A stretch of DNA of 64,000 nt from Candidatus Binatia bacterium (lineage in GTDB: Bacteria > Vulcanimicrobiota > Vulcanimicrobiia > Vulcanimicrobiales > Vulcanimicrobiaceae). Of this stretch, positions 18,861-26,497 are shown piece after piece; positions within the stretch are counted from its first letter, which is position 1, and each line of letters opens with the position of its first letter. The position numbers were made by a program, and so were the translations under genes. Location: NCBI GenBank assembly GCA_035544215.1, contig DATKHY010000007.1, forward strand, positions 806,001 through 870,000. Direction: 5' to 3'. The notes under the pieces are model-generated. The model was not told the origin of the DNA. It saw only the letters and a program-made list of their open reading frames with translations, and made no database searches.

Positions 18861-19454
18861 TCAAATTCGACGAGGCACGAGCGCCAACCGTAATAAATCG
18901 AACTCCGCCCGGACGTATTTCGCGAGTTGACGCGCAGCGCCGTCCTCGCGCCACTTTTCCATGGCGAGCCGCAGCGCGCCGAACGCAAGCATGGAGATGG
19001 TTCGAAGCATTTGGGATTTCTCATCGGGATACCGCTCGCGCAGGACGCGGTACACGATCGCTTCCATCTCGACGAAACTTGCCTGCTTTCTCGCGCGAAG
19101 TGCCTCCGTCGATTGCATCATTTGGTCCACGACGATCGACCGATCGGTTTCGTATCGAGAAACGAGCTTGAGAATGGTGTCGCGAGTAGCTTGCAGTGGA
19201 CTCTTCTCGCGCGCCTCGCCTGCGAGCGTCGGCCCGAGCGAGGTAAAGAAGCTGTCGTCCCGCCAGTACTGGAGCAGCTCTTCCTTCGTCCTGAAATAGT
19301 AGAAGAGCGTGCGCGCAGAGATGCCTGCCGCGGTGGCGACTGCTTCCAGCGTGGTTGCCTCAAAGCCGTCTTTGACGAACAGCCGCAGACCGTTCTCGGC
19401 GATCCGCACGAGCGTTTCGCGCCGCTTGCGTTCGCGAAGGCCATCCCCTTGCAT
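18861..19454 (-). CDS. TetR/AcrR-family repressor
   Basis: 197 residues. The N-terminal helix-turn-helix (A-T-T-L-E-A-V-A-T-A-A-G-I-S-A-R-T-L-F-Y-Y-F) is intact; the C-terminal ligand domain is of ordinary size. The ATG at 19454 lies at the edge of an inverted repeat that spans the divergent promoter region to the SnoaL-like gene, so it should repress both itself and that gene. Ligand unknown. Confidence 0.9.
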   Translation of the reverse strand: MQGDGLRERKRRETLVRIAENGLRLFVKDGFEATTLEAVATAAGISARTLFYYFRTKEELLQYWRDDSFFTSLGPTLAGEAREKSPLQATRDTILKLVSRYETDRSIVVDQMMQSTEALRARKQASFVEMEAIVYRVLRERYPDEKSQMLRTISMLAFGALRLAMEKWREDGAARQLAKYVRAEFDLLRLALVPRRI

Positions 19455-19508
19455 TTTTACAGTGACTGCAGTATAACATAGTTACCAAAATTGCAGTTAC
19501 TGTAAAAA
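19454..19508. promoter_or_regulatory. Operator (18-bp inverted repeat) between TetR and SnoaL-like genes
   Basis: Left arm TTTTTACAGTGACTGCAG (19454-19471) and the complement of the right arm (19491-19508) agree at 16 of 18 positions, with a 19-base AT-rich centre. For the plus-strand gene, TTGCAG (19491) and GATAAT (19513) at 16-base spacing are a possible promoter, putting the right arm between -35 and -10. The predicted transcript start is close to the ATG at 19525. This is where a TetR dimer pair would block both directions. Confidence 0.72.
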
Positions 19509-19524
19509 TAAGGATAATCGCTCC

Positions 19525-19989
19525 ATGAGCGTGCACGCCAGTATCTCGCCTGCCGAAGCCGCCGATCGCCTTGCCATCCGCGAGCTCGTTGAGGCCTACG
19601 CTCACTGCGCCGATCGGCGCGATGCCAAGGGTCAGATGTCTCTATTTACTCCGGACGCACACTTCGTCGTCTACATGAACGCCAAGGACCCGGCACCATC
19701 GCAGGACCTGCACTCCCGCGACGCGCTCGTCCCTGTCTTTGAGAACCTCAATCAGTACGCCGCTACCACGCACTTCGTCGGACAGACAACGATCTCGACG
19801 CTTTCGGACGACCGGGCATCCGCGGAAAGCTATTGCCTGGCGCACCACATTACGATTCAGGGTGCGAAGCGACGCCTGATGCTCGCCTCTCTTCGCTATC
19901 TCGACACGTTCGCAAAAATCAACGGAACTTGGCTGTTTGCCGAGCGCCTGCTCTATGTCGACTGGCAGGAAGAACGTGACCTCTCATGA
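19525..19989 (+). CDS. SnoaL-like (NTF2-fold) protein
   Basis: 154 residues of the SnoaL_4 type: N-terminal helix with L-A-I-R-E-L-V-E-A-Y-A-H-C-A-D-R-R-D, then the curved beta sheet including T-H-F-V-G-Q-T-T-I and A-H-H-I-T-I-Q-G. Members are small enzymes or binding proteins (aldol condensation, dehydration, hydrolysis). The divergent TetR and shared operator suggest induction by a small molecule that this protein may act on. Confidence 0.82.
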   Translation: MSVHASISPAEAADRLAIRELVEAYAHCADRRDAKGQMSLFTPDAHFVVYMNAKDPAPSQDLHSRDALVPVFENLNQYAATTHFVGQTTISTLSDDRASAESYCLAHHITIQGAKRRLMLASLRYLDTFAKINGTWLFAERLLYVDWQEERDLS

Positions 19990-20004
19990 CGTCGACGGCG
20001 TGGC

Positions 20005-20601
20005 TTGAGTAGGTCGCGATTTGAAAGCTTCTCGGACGGCGTCTTCGCCTTTGCGATCACGCTGTTGGTCCTCGGGATCGCGCTGCCCGGCAGCCGTTAC
20101 GCGTCCAATCACGCGCTGACGTCAGCCTTGTTACGCTTGTGGCCGAACCTGATCGCATACTGTCTCAGCTTCGCCGTAATAGGCCTCATATGGCAGAACC
20201 ATCACGCGCTCTTTCGCCTCGTGGAGCGAATCGATCGGAAAACGGTCCTGATAAACCTCTCGCTCCTCGCGGGAACGGCGTTCATTCCATTTGCGACCAG
20301 CACGCTCGGGTCGTATCCGACGATGCGTGCCTCCACATTTCTCTACGGGGCCGCGCTCCTGCTTTGCGCGTCGGCGAATAACCTGATGCTCGCGCACCTC
20401 GTGCGCCGTAAAGCGTTCCGCGGCGACGTCGCGGATGCCGCGATCGCGCAGACGTTTCGCGGCTATTGTGGCGCTTGGATTACTTACGCCCTCGCTATGT
20501 TGCTCGCGCTATTCGTGCCGATTGCGAGCTTCGCAGCGTACGTTGCGATCGTGTTCTATTTCCTTGTTCCGCGTGGCGTTGACGCTGATCTCTTAGGCTA
20601 A
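20005..20601 (+). CDS. TMEM175/DUF1211-family membrane protein
   Basis: 198 residues from a TTG start. The family signature R-F-x-S-F-S-D-G-V-F-A-F-A-I-T-L-L-V-L is at residues 5-23, followed by five further hydrophobic helices, the normal six-helix unit. Bacterial TMEM175 proteins can form potassium-permeable channels. It starts 15 bases after the SnoaL-like gene and may be co-transcribed. No upstream ribosome site is obvious, so the TTG is chosen because it places the signature correctly. Confidence 0.85.
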   Translation: MSRSRFESFSDGVFAFAITLLVLGIALPGSRYASNHALTSALLRLWPNLIAYCLSFAVIGLIWQNHHALFRLVERIDRKTVLINLSLLAGTAFIPFATSTLGSYPTMRASTFLYGAALLLCASANNLMLAHLVRRKAFRGDVADAAIAQTFRGYCGAWITYALAMLLALFVPIASFAAYVAIVFYFLVPRGVDADLLG

Positions 20602-20638
20602 CGAGGGCAACCGAGGCTGCCCTCTCCCATTGACGATT

Positions 20639-21109
20639 TCAGCAGCCGCCCTTCATCCCGAACACCAGCACGCCGGAGTCGATCTCTTCCCCGGCGAGGA
20701 CCCCCTCGTAGAATCCCTTGCCGATGTTACCGTTGGCGGCGGAGGCCGCGAACACCAAGCCTTCGTCCTGACCGTTTCCTCCTGGTGACTGGATAGTGAC
20801 TGCGAGGTCACCGTCGATGAGCTGGAATGTGCCGAAAGTGTACTTTGTACCGTTAAACGTGAGCGACGCCTGGCCGCTGTGGCGCCAGCCTAGGCTGCCG
20901 TTGTCGGTCAAGGTCAGGCAGCCCGTGCCGTTAGCGCCACGCGAATGCGTCACGGTCACCGGCCAGTTGCCGCTGTAGTTCTGAGCCGCGGCGGGGCTGA
21001 AGATGCGCGCCATGGTAGGGCTGTAGCCTCGCGCCACGGCTGCGTTGGCTGGGACAACCATAGCAGCGGCGACGGCGATAGTAACTAAGGTACGTTTCGG
21101 AAATCGCAA
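20639..21109 (-). CDS. Small exported protein of unknown function
   Basis: About 156 residues from a TTG at 21109, chosen because AAGGAGAA lies 6-7 bases upstream and the reading begins R-F-P-K-R-T then a signal peptide ending A-N-A-A-V-A-R-G. The mature part is beta-rich (Y-S-G-N-W-P-V-T-V-T, L-T-L-T-D-N-G-S-L-G-W, F-Q-L-I-D-G-D-L-A-V-T-I) and ends in G-G-C. It resembles a small secreted beta sandwich; no family is recognised. The longer frame back to 21196 lacks a site. Confidence 0.6.
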   Translation of the reverse strand: MRFPKRTLVTIAVAAAMVVPANAAVARGYSPTMARIFSPAAAQNYSGNWPVTVTHSRGANGTGCLTLTDNGSLGWRHSGQASLTFNGTKYTFGTFQLIDGDLAVTIQSPGGNGQDEGLVFAASAANGNIGKGFYEGVLAGEEIDSGVLVFGMKGGC

Positions 21110-21249
21110 GATCGGTTCTCCTTGAATCGAAGTGTGACAAACGCGCCGAGTGTGAACGACCGGGATGAAAAAACTCTGAAGCGCATCTCTCGTCACTCCT
21201 GCGAGCTTTCTTCACACTTTCCTAATCATCGCTTCCTACGCTGCGGCGC

Positions 21250-22269
21250 ATGAAGTTTACAACTCTCTCAACTTGTTGTATGTGCGCCGTTGCGGCGCTT
21301 TCGACGCTCCTCGGCGGCTGCGGCGGTTCGCAAAGCGCCGGATCGGCTTTGATCCCGCAGCACGCCATGGCCAATCAGAGCACCATCCCTCAACAGCGCG
21401 CACGCTCGTCGATGGCTCCTGATGCAAAGCGCCAGGATCTGCTCTACGTTTCGGAATACGGCGACGGAATAATCGACGTATTCTCGTTCCCAAAGGGCAA
21501 GTTCGTAGGGTCGCTCACGGGATTTAGCAACCCGCAGGGTGAGTGCGTAAACAAGAAGGGCGACGTTTGGATCGTCAGCCCCAACGGCGGCCAGCCGGGA
21601 GCCGTAGAGTTTGCGCATGGCGGCACCAGTCCGATTGGGACCGTAAGCGCTCCGGATCAAGATCCCTACGCCTGCTCCGTCGACCCGAAGAGCGGCACGC
21701 TCGCCGTCACCAACGAAGAAACGGGCAGCGTCGCGCTTTACGCGAACGAAGCTGGATCCCCGAAAATCCTTACCGATCCGAACATGGACCTCATGCTCTG
21801 GTGCGGCTACGATCGCGCTGGTAACCTATTCGTAGATGGACTGAACCCGAGCGTCCAGCCGGAATTCGACGAACTTTCGGCCGGAGCGAGCACGTTTACG
21901 AAGATCACGCTGAACCAATCCGTCGGCTTCCCCGGTAACATTCAATGGGACGGTTCGCACCTCACGCTAGACGACGTGATGTACAAAGGACAAAACACGT
22001 CGGCGATTTACCAACTGCAGATCTCCGCTGCGACCGCCACGATCGTACGAACGACGCAACTCGGCGGCTCCCAAGAGGTCTTCGGCACGTGGGTCTCGGG
22101 CAAGCGGGTCGTCGCGCCCGAGGACGGATCCTCCCAAGGGCGGTCCACCGACGCCGTAAAGTATTGGCCGTATCCCCAAGGCGGAAATCCGGTGAAAGCC
22201 CTCGATAAACCCGGCAGCGATTTCTTCGACGGACCGTTCGGTGCCGCGGTGAGCCCAGCGCGCCGCTAG
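21250..22269 (+). CDS. Beta-propeller lipoprotein
   Basis: 339 residues; lipobox L-G-G-C at residues 21-24. Blades with D-L-L-Y-V-S-E-Y-G-D, G-D-V-W-I-V-S-P-N-G-G and G-N-L-F-V-D-G-L make an NHL-like six-bladed propeller. Same class as the lipoproteins at 11650 and 48882 but not a close duplicate. Such genes are strongly expanded in some uncultured soil phyla. No catalytic motif is evident. Confidence 0.72.
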   Translation: MKFTTLSTCCMCAVAALSTLLGGCGGSQSAGSALIPQHAMANQSTIPQQRARSSMAPDAKRQDLLYVSEYGDGIIDVFSFPKGKFVGSLTGFSNPQGECVNKKGDVWIVSPNGGQPGAVEFAHGGTSPIGTVSAPDQDPYACSVDPKSGTLAVTNEETGSVALYANEAGSPKILTDPNMDLMLWCGYDRAGNLFVDGLNPSVQPEFDELSAGASTFTKITLNQSVGFPGNIQWDGSHLTLDDVMYKGQNTSAIYQLQISAATATIVRTTQLGGSQEVFGTWVSGKRVVAPEDGSSQGRSTDAVKYWPYPQGGNPVKALDKPGSDFFDGPFGAAVSPARR

Positions 22270-22376
22270 CGCGGCGCTGGTCACGACGCGCTTTACACTT
22301 TATTCATAGCGAGCCGGTAGACTCGGGCAAAACACACACAACGTACTCCCTACCCGCGGTTGACTCGGATTTGGCG

Positions 22377-22596
22377 ATGACCGCTACCGTTCCGAAAGAC
22401 GCCAACGGCGAAGAGCTCCCCGGAGAGGGCGTCGGATCGATCAAGTCGTCGGTATGGAAGGCGACGCTAGGCGGATTCACGCAAACGCAGCGCTCGCAGT
22501 CGCTCGCCTTTCCCCGTGCTCGTTGTTAAAGACGGCGCGAAGCCCGGACCCCAAGCCACTCCGCCAACTCTCAGCGCAATGCCGACGCGGACCTAA
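22377..22596 (+). pseudogene. Internally deleted gene for a small cupredoxin-like exported protein
   Basis: The frame from 22377 gives G-V-G-S-I-K-S-S-V-W-K-A-T-L-G-G-F-T-Q-T-Q-R-S-Q and then stops. The C-terminal signature V-L-V-V-K-D-G-A-K-P-G-P-Q-A-T-P-P follows at once in another frame and ends with a stop at 22594-22596. In intact relatives, as I remember them, 70-80 residues with the His/Cys copper site lie between these parts. The gene is thus a deletion relic of about 70 codons. The rest of 22270-22685 holds no other recognisable gene. Confidence 0.5.
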
Positions 22597-22685
22597 CGGA
22601 ACAACGGTTACGGCAAAGCCAGGCGCCCCACCACCACAATGCGAGGCCAGGCGGCGGGAAGCGCCTGGCGGCCGGGAAAAACGCC

Positions 22686-22715
22686 TTGACAAAATAATAC
22701 GACCGGTCATAGTAT
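22686..22715 (+). promoter_or_regulatory. Promoter with embedded TetR operator, upstream of the TetR gene
   Basis: TTGACA (22686-22691) and TAGTAT (22710-22715) are 18 bases apart. Between them lies an imperfect palindrome centred on ACCGGT, whose half-site AATACGACC is the same as in the second site at 23404. This is the likely autoregulatory site of the TetR protein encoded from 22746. Confidence 0.75.
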
Positions 22716-22745
22716 CACTACGATGAGCCTAGAAGAAAGGTCCGC

Positions 22746-23357
22746 GTGGCACAACTGAGCGTCCGCGAAAAGATCGTAGCGGCAGCGGCGGAGCGTTTTC
22801 ACACGCTTGGGTACAACGCGTGCGGCGTCCAAGAGATCGTCGACGCAGCCGGTGTCCCGAAGGGTTCGTTCTATAACTATTTCAAAGCCAAAGAACTGCT
22901 GGCGCGCGAGGTCTTAGATAATTACTGGGCCGATGCGGGGTTGGATGTACTTGCCGACAAGACGATCGCTCCACTGGAGCGCCTGCGTCGACACTTCCGG
23001 CACATCGCCGCGCGATATAAGAAGTTCGGCTTTGAAAACGGCTGTCTGGTCCCGAAGTTCATGCATGAGGTTTCGGATTCGACACCGCTTTTGCGGACAG
23101 ATCTCCGTAGACAGGTCGCTCGCTGGACGGGACTGATTGGCGAAGCCATTCGCGAGGGGCAGGCCGACCAAACCATCTCGAATTCGCTCGACGCCGATAC
23201 AACGGCTCGCTTCCTTGTCGAGAGTTGGGGCGGCGTAACGGGCGCCATGAAGCTCGCCGCGAGCCGTGCGCCGATCGACGATTTCTTTTCCGTCGCTTTC
23301 GGCGCACTGCTGCAGCCGAGCGCGCCCACGTCGAGGCAGCGCAAAACTCGAGTTTAG
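22746..23357 (+). CDS. TetR/AcrR-family repressor of the downstream cluster
   Basis: 203 residues from GTG (AGAAAGG upstream). The HTH reads C-G-V-Q-E-I-V-D-A-A-G-V-P-K-G-S-F-Y-N-Y-F, the pattern of the AcuR/NemR-like group of TetR repressors. The C-terminal domain includes N-G-C-L-V, where NemR-type regulators carry a redox-active Cys. The half-site AATACGACC in both flanking promoters resembles the sites of such regulators. It probably responds to electrophiles and controls the SnoaL-SDR-hydrolase genes that follow. Confidence 0.9.
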   Translation: MAQLSVREKIVAAAAERFHTLGYNACGVQEIVDAAGVPKGSFYNYFKAKELLAREVLDNYWADAGLDVLADKTIAPLERLRRHFRHIAARYKKFGFENGCLVPKFMHEVSDSTPLLRTDLRRQVARWTGLIGEAIREGQADQTISNSLDADTTARFLVESWGGVTGAMKLAASRAPIDDFFSVAFGALLQPSAPTSRQRKTRV

Positions 23358-23398
23358 GGCGATCTTATCCCATTTTACTGGTTTCGACTCTTCACGTC

Positions 23399-23428
23399 TT
23401 GACATAATACGACCGGTCGTATTATCAT
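23399..23428 (+). promoter_or_regulatory. Promoter with perfect 22-bp TetR operator
   Basis: TTGACA (23399-23404) and TATCAT (23423-23428) at 18-base spacing enclose a perfect palindrome at 23404-23425 centred on ACCGGT. It shares its half-site with 22694-22715. It should place the SnoaL-like gene at 23482 and the genes after it under the TetR repressor encoded just upstream. Confidence 0.8.
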
Positions 23429-23481
23429 CTAGGCCTGCCGCGTACCTGCGGTGACACTCGAGAAGCATCTGGAGGCAGCCG

Positions 23482-23895
23482 ATGACCGAAATCGCAGAAG
23501 CCACAAATAAGTCACTCGTGCTCCAAGCCTTTGAGACCCTGTTCAACAAACGGGACTACATCGCGGCCGAGAGGTTTTGGTCGCCGAACTATATTCAGCA
23601 TAGCGCGCATATTCCGCCGGGGCGTGATGGCCTATTCGATCTGATCCGGAGTCTGCCGCCCACGCTGAGGTACGAGAATGGCTTGATCCTCGCCGAGGGC
23701 GACATGCTGATGCTGCACGGCCGGTTTAGCGGCATTGGCCAACCTGCAAACTGGATTACACTCGACATCGTGCGCATCGAAGACGGGCGTCTTGCCGAAC
23801 ACTGGGATGTCATTGAGGACGAAGCTACGCGCGAGCAATCTGCAAGCGGATTGCCGATGTTCGGCGCAAGCTTCCCCCAATTTAGAGAAGAGTAG
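23482..23895 (+). CDS. SnoaL-like polyketide cyclase-type protein
   Basis: 137 residues. Signature parts: L-V-L-Q-A-F-E-T-L-F-N-K-R-D-Y, W-S-P-N-Y-I-Q-H-S-A-H-I-P-P-G-R and G-R-L-A-E-H-W-D-V. These match the predicted SnoaL-like aldol-condensation group. The preceding promoter carries the TetR operator, and the gene ends one base before the GTG of the SDR relic. A GGAGGCAG ribosome site precedes the ATG. Confidence 0.85.
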   Translation: MTEIAEATNKSLVLQAFETLFNKRDYIAAERFWSPNYIQHSAHIPPGRDGLFDLIRSLPPTLRYENGLILAEGDMLMLHGRFSGIGQPANWITLDIVRIEDGRLAEHWDVIEDEATREQSASGLPMFGASFPQFREE

Positions 23896-23896
23896 C

Positions 23897-24298
23897 GTGA
23901 GTACTCCAGTGGTCTTGATCACCGGTGGACTTACCGGCATTGGGCGCGCCGCCGCCATCGCCTTCGCAAAGAAGGGCGCGCAGGTGGTTGTTGGCGGTCG
24001 GCGCGAGGACGCCGGCAGCAAGCACGCCGTCGAAGGCATCACGAAATCGGTGGCGCTCGAGGCGGCTAAGTCGGGAATACGTGTGAACGCCGTTGCGCCT
24101 GGTCCGACCGATACCGGCATGTTGACCCGCTTCACGGGCACACCGGAAAACAAGGCGGCTCTGACCGCGACGGTTCCAATGAATCGCCTCGGCCGAACTG
24201 ACGAGGTTGCCGAGGCGATCGTCTTCCTTGCGTCGGACGAAGCCTCATTTATCACGGGCGATATCCTCGACGTCGACGGCGGCAAGACCGCTAACTGA
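23897..24298 (+). pseudogene. Short-chain dehydrogenase with in-frame internal deletion
   Basis: 133 codons from GTG instead of the usual 245-255. The N-terminal NAD(P) motif T-G-G-L-T-G-I-G is present, and the C-terminal half from S-K-H-A-V-E-G through P-G-P-T-D-T-G-M and D-V-D-G-G is intact. The middle 115 or so residues are gone. The join reads E-D-A-G-S-K, where the family has Y-A-G-S-K: the catalytic Tyr (and the Ser and N-A-G before it) is lost while the Lys remains. The frame stays open, so a short protein may be made but should not be an active dehydrogenase. The shared A-G codons at both edges suggest deletion at a short direct repeat. Confidence 0.82.
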
Positions 24299-24329
24299 CT
24301 TTGATCTTCAATTCAGAAAGAGGTTCACT

Positions 24330-25046
24330 ATGGAGAGTTCTTCAGCATCTAAAAGAATCAACACGGTCGTTCTCGTGCACGGCGGTTTTGTGGATGGCTC
24401 CGGTTGGCGGGGCGTCTACGACATCCTCAGCGATGATGGGTTCGACGTAAGCGTTGTTCAGATTCCTACGACGTCGCTCCAAGGCGACGTTTCCGTCACG
24501 AAGCTCGCGCTAGACGAGCAGGTGGGTCCGGTCGTGTTAGTCGGGCACTCGTATGGCGGCAACGTTATTACTGAGGCTGGCAGCCATCCTAAAGTCGAAA
24601 GGCTTGTCTACATCACCGCATTCGCACCGGACAAGGGAGAGTCGGTGAACGCGTTAATCGCTAATCCTCCGCCCGGTGCGCCCGTTCCGCCGATCTTGCC
24701 GCCAAGAGATGGGTACCTTTACCTCGACAAATCAAAATTTGCAGCCTCGTTCGCGGCTGACGTGGACCCGAAGGCTGCAGAGTTCATGGCTATTTCACAA
24801 GTGCAGTGGGGCATCGAAGCGCTTGGCGGACAAATTACTGAACCGGCCTGGAAAACGAAACCGAGTTGGTATTTGCTCGTTACCGACGATAAGATGATTC
24901 CCATAGCCGCCCAGCGCCTCATGTGTGAACGCGCCGGCTCGAAGACTATGGAAGTGCCCGGCAATCACGCAATCTACGTGTCCAATCCACGCGCAGTTGC
25001 AACTCTTATCCAAACGGCCGCAAGCGCGGAGTTAGCGGTTCGCTAG
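24330..25046 (+). CDS. Alpha/beta hydrolase
   Basis: 238 residues. Core motifs: V-L-V-H-G-G-F, nucleophile elbow V-G-H-S-Y-G-G (Ser), and C-terminal G-N-H-A-I-Y-V-S-N-P with the catalytic His. This is the EstC-like small hydrolase group often next to SnoaL and SDR genes. The start at 24330 is preceded by AAGAGG. It is the last gene of the TetR-controlled run. The 3' tail of a close paralog occurs at 46732-46827. Confidence 0.88.
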   Translation: MESSSASKRINTVVLVHGGFVDGSGWRGVYDILSDDGFDVSVVQIPTTSLQGDVSVTKLALDEQVGPVVLVGHSYGGNVITEAGSHPKVERLVYITAFAPDKGESVNALIANPPPGAPVPPILPPRDGYLYLDKSKFAASFAADVDPKAAEFMAISQVQWGIEALGGQITEPAWKTKPSWYLLVTDDKMIPIAAQRLMCERAGSKTMEVPGNHAIYVSNPRAVATLIQTAASAELAVR

Positions 25047-25102
25047 TGGGTCTGGGCCGAACCCATTCTTCACGCTATAACGGTATCCGGCCCACTGTCG
25101 TT

Positions 25103-25558
25103 TTACCCATATTTTAAACCCGCCTTGCTTTGCCCGACTTCGATGATGTAACCATCAGGATCGCGTATGTAGCATCGCGTCTCGCCGTACTTTTCTATTG
25201 GTTCGGTCAAGAACGTCGCTCCCCGGCTTCGCCAGAGCTCGTAGCATGCCTGAATATCAGCTACGCGGATATTCATGAAGCTGCTGATTTCGTCGGGATT
25301 AGGAGGGGGCCGGAGCGTTACGGTCGGCTTATCGGGTGTTGGACCGCCCCCGACGTTGACAATAAGCCAAGTATTCGCGATTTTTATGTACGGCGGTGCA
25401 CCTTTTTCGTCACCTCTGCTCATAACTTCGCCTCCGAAAACCTTAGTGTAGAATTCAACGGATCGCTCGATGTCGGCCACTGTGAGGAAGTGCGCGATGG
25501 TGAACCCTTCCTGTGGTGGCATCTGATAGCTGGATTGCTCGACTTGAACTTCGTCCAT
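25103..25558 (-). CDS. Glyoxalase/VOC-fold protein
   Basis: About 151 residues; the start at 25558 has GGAGGG four bases upstream. A single VOC module pair: H-F-L-T-V-A-D-I-E-R-S-V-E-F-Y at the front and R-C-Y-I-R-D-P-D-G-Y-I-I-E-V near the end, with the metal-ligand Glu in I-I-E-V. Members include glyoxalase I, fosfomycin-resistance and extradiol-type enzymes; the substrate is unknown. It overlaps no neighbour and lies 27 bases after the hydrolase on the same strand. Confidence 0.85.
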   Translation of the reverse strand: MDEVQVEQSSYQMPPQEGFTIAHFLTVADIERSVEFYTKVFGGEVMSRGDEKGAPPYIKIANTWLIVNVGGGPTPDKPTVTLRPPPNPDEISSFMNIRVADIQACYELWRSRGATFLTEPIEKYGETRCYIRDPDGYIIEVGQSKAGLKYG

Positions 25559-25585
25559 TGGTCCCTCCACTTGCTGTCATTGCAC

Positions 25586-26458
25586 TTAATAGGGCGCCCA
25601 CGGGGCGTCAGAGGCTAAAAATGCCGTCACCTGCCGCGTGAAAGAGTCGTGGAACTGGAACAGGGATCCGTGCCCCAAATCAGGGTACGTCATCAGAACC
25701 GCGTTGGGAAGATTTGCGCTCAGCCAGTACGAATTATATACCGGAATCATTTCGTCGAAGATTCCGTTCACGACCAGCGTTGGTTGTCGAATGCTCTTTA
25801 GGTCGGCGAAGCGATCTCCCGTAAACTGCTCCCAGTCGCGAAAGGCAGCCATCTGTGCCCCTGCGACGGCCGGACCGGAAACCGGATCCCGATCGTCCTT
25901 GCGCTGCGCAAGTCGCTCAATGAATGCTTTCCCAGCAGATTGGCTCGTCGCCGTTGGCGCGAAAAAGATCTTTTGCAGCACCTCATAGCCGTGCAGCTCC
26001 GGATCGTTTATGTATTTCGCTAAGCTCGGCTTCTCGAGGTGCATGACGTCCTCTCCGCCGCGCGGAGCCGTGCCGACGAGAATCATCTTCCTGAAGATCG
26101 GCGGTTTGTCTTGGACCATCTGCTGGGCCACCATCCCGCCTAGAGAGTAGCCAAGAACGTCGCACGTCTTGATATCAAGCGCCTCGAGAAACGCGAGCGC
26201 GTGTTGCGCCATTCCGCCCACGGTTTTCGGCACCTCGCCGCTTGAGCGGCCGATGCCCGCGTTATCGAAGAGAACTAGGTCTCTTTCGATCGCAAGCCGG
26301 TCGGTTACGGCCGGATCCCAATTATCCAGCGTTCCCGTAAAGTGCTGAAGCAACAGCAGCGGATATGCGCTGGGTTTTCCGAAGCGGCGAAAAGCATACC
26401 GCTCCGTTTTAGCGTCGATGAGTTGAGTGGGAGCGGTAACGTTGCTGCCGGCTTTCAT
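25586..26458 (-). CDS. Alpha/beta hydrolase
   Basis: 290 residues. Motifs: L-L-L-Q-H-F-T-G (oxyanion loop, H-F in place of H-G), F-D-N-A-G-I-G-R-S-S-G, nucleophile elbow L-G-Y-S-L-G-G-M-V-A-Q (Ser), acid N-G-I-F-D-E-M and L-G-H-G-S for His. The pattern fits the esterase/proline iminopeptidase-like group. Sits between the VOC gene and the chloroperoxidase-like hydrolase, all on the minus strand with gaps of 27 and 39 bases. Confidence 0.87.
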   Translation of the reverse strand: MKAGSNVTAPTQLIDAKTERYAFRRFGKPSAYPLLLLQHFTGTLDNWDPAVTDRLAIERDLVLFDNAGIGRSSGEVPKTVGGMAQHALAFLEALDIKTCDVLGYSLGGMVAQQMVQDKPPIFRKMILVGTAPRGGEDVMHLEKPSLAKYINDPELHGYEVLQKIFFAPTATSQSAGKAFIERLAQRKDDRDPVSGPAVAGAQMAAFRDWEQFTGDRFADLKSIRQPTLVVNGIFDEMIPVYNSYWLSANLPNAVLMTYPDLGHGSLFQFHDSFTRQVTAFLASDAPWAPY

Positions 26459-26497
26459 CGTGTCCAGGGACTCAAAAGCTCCGAACTTTCGCGGCCG

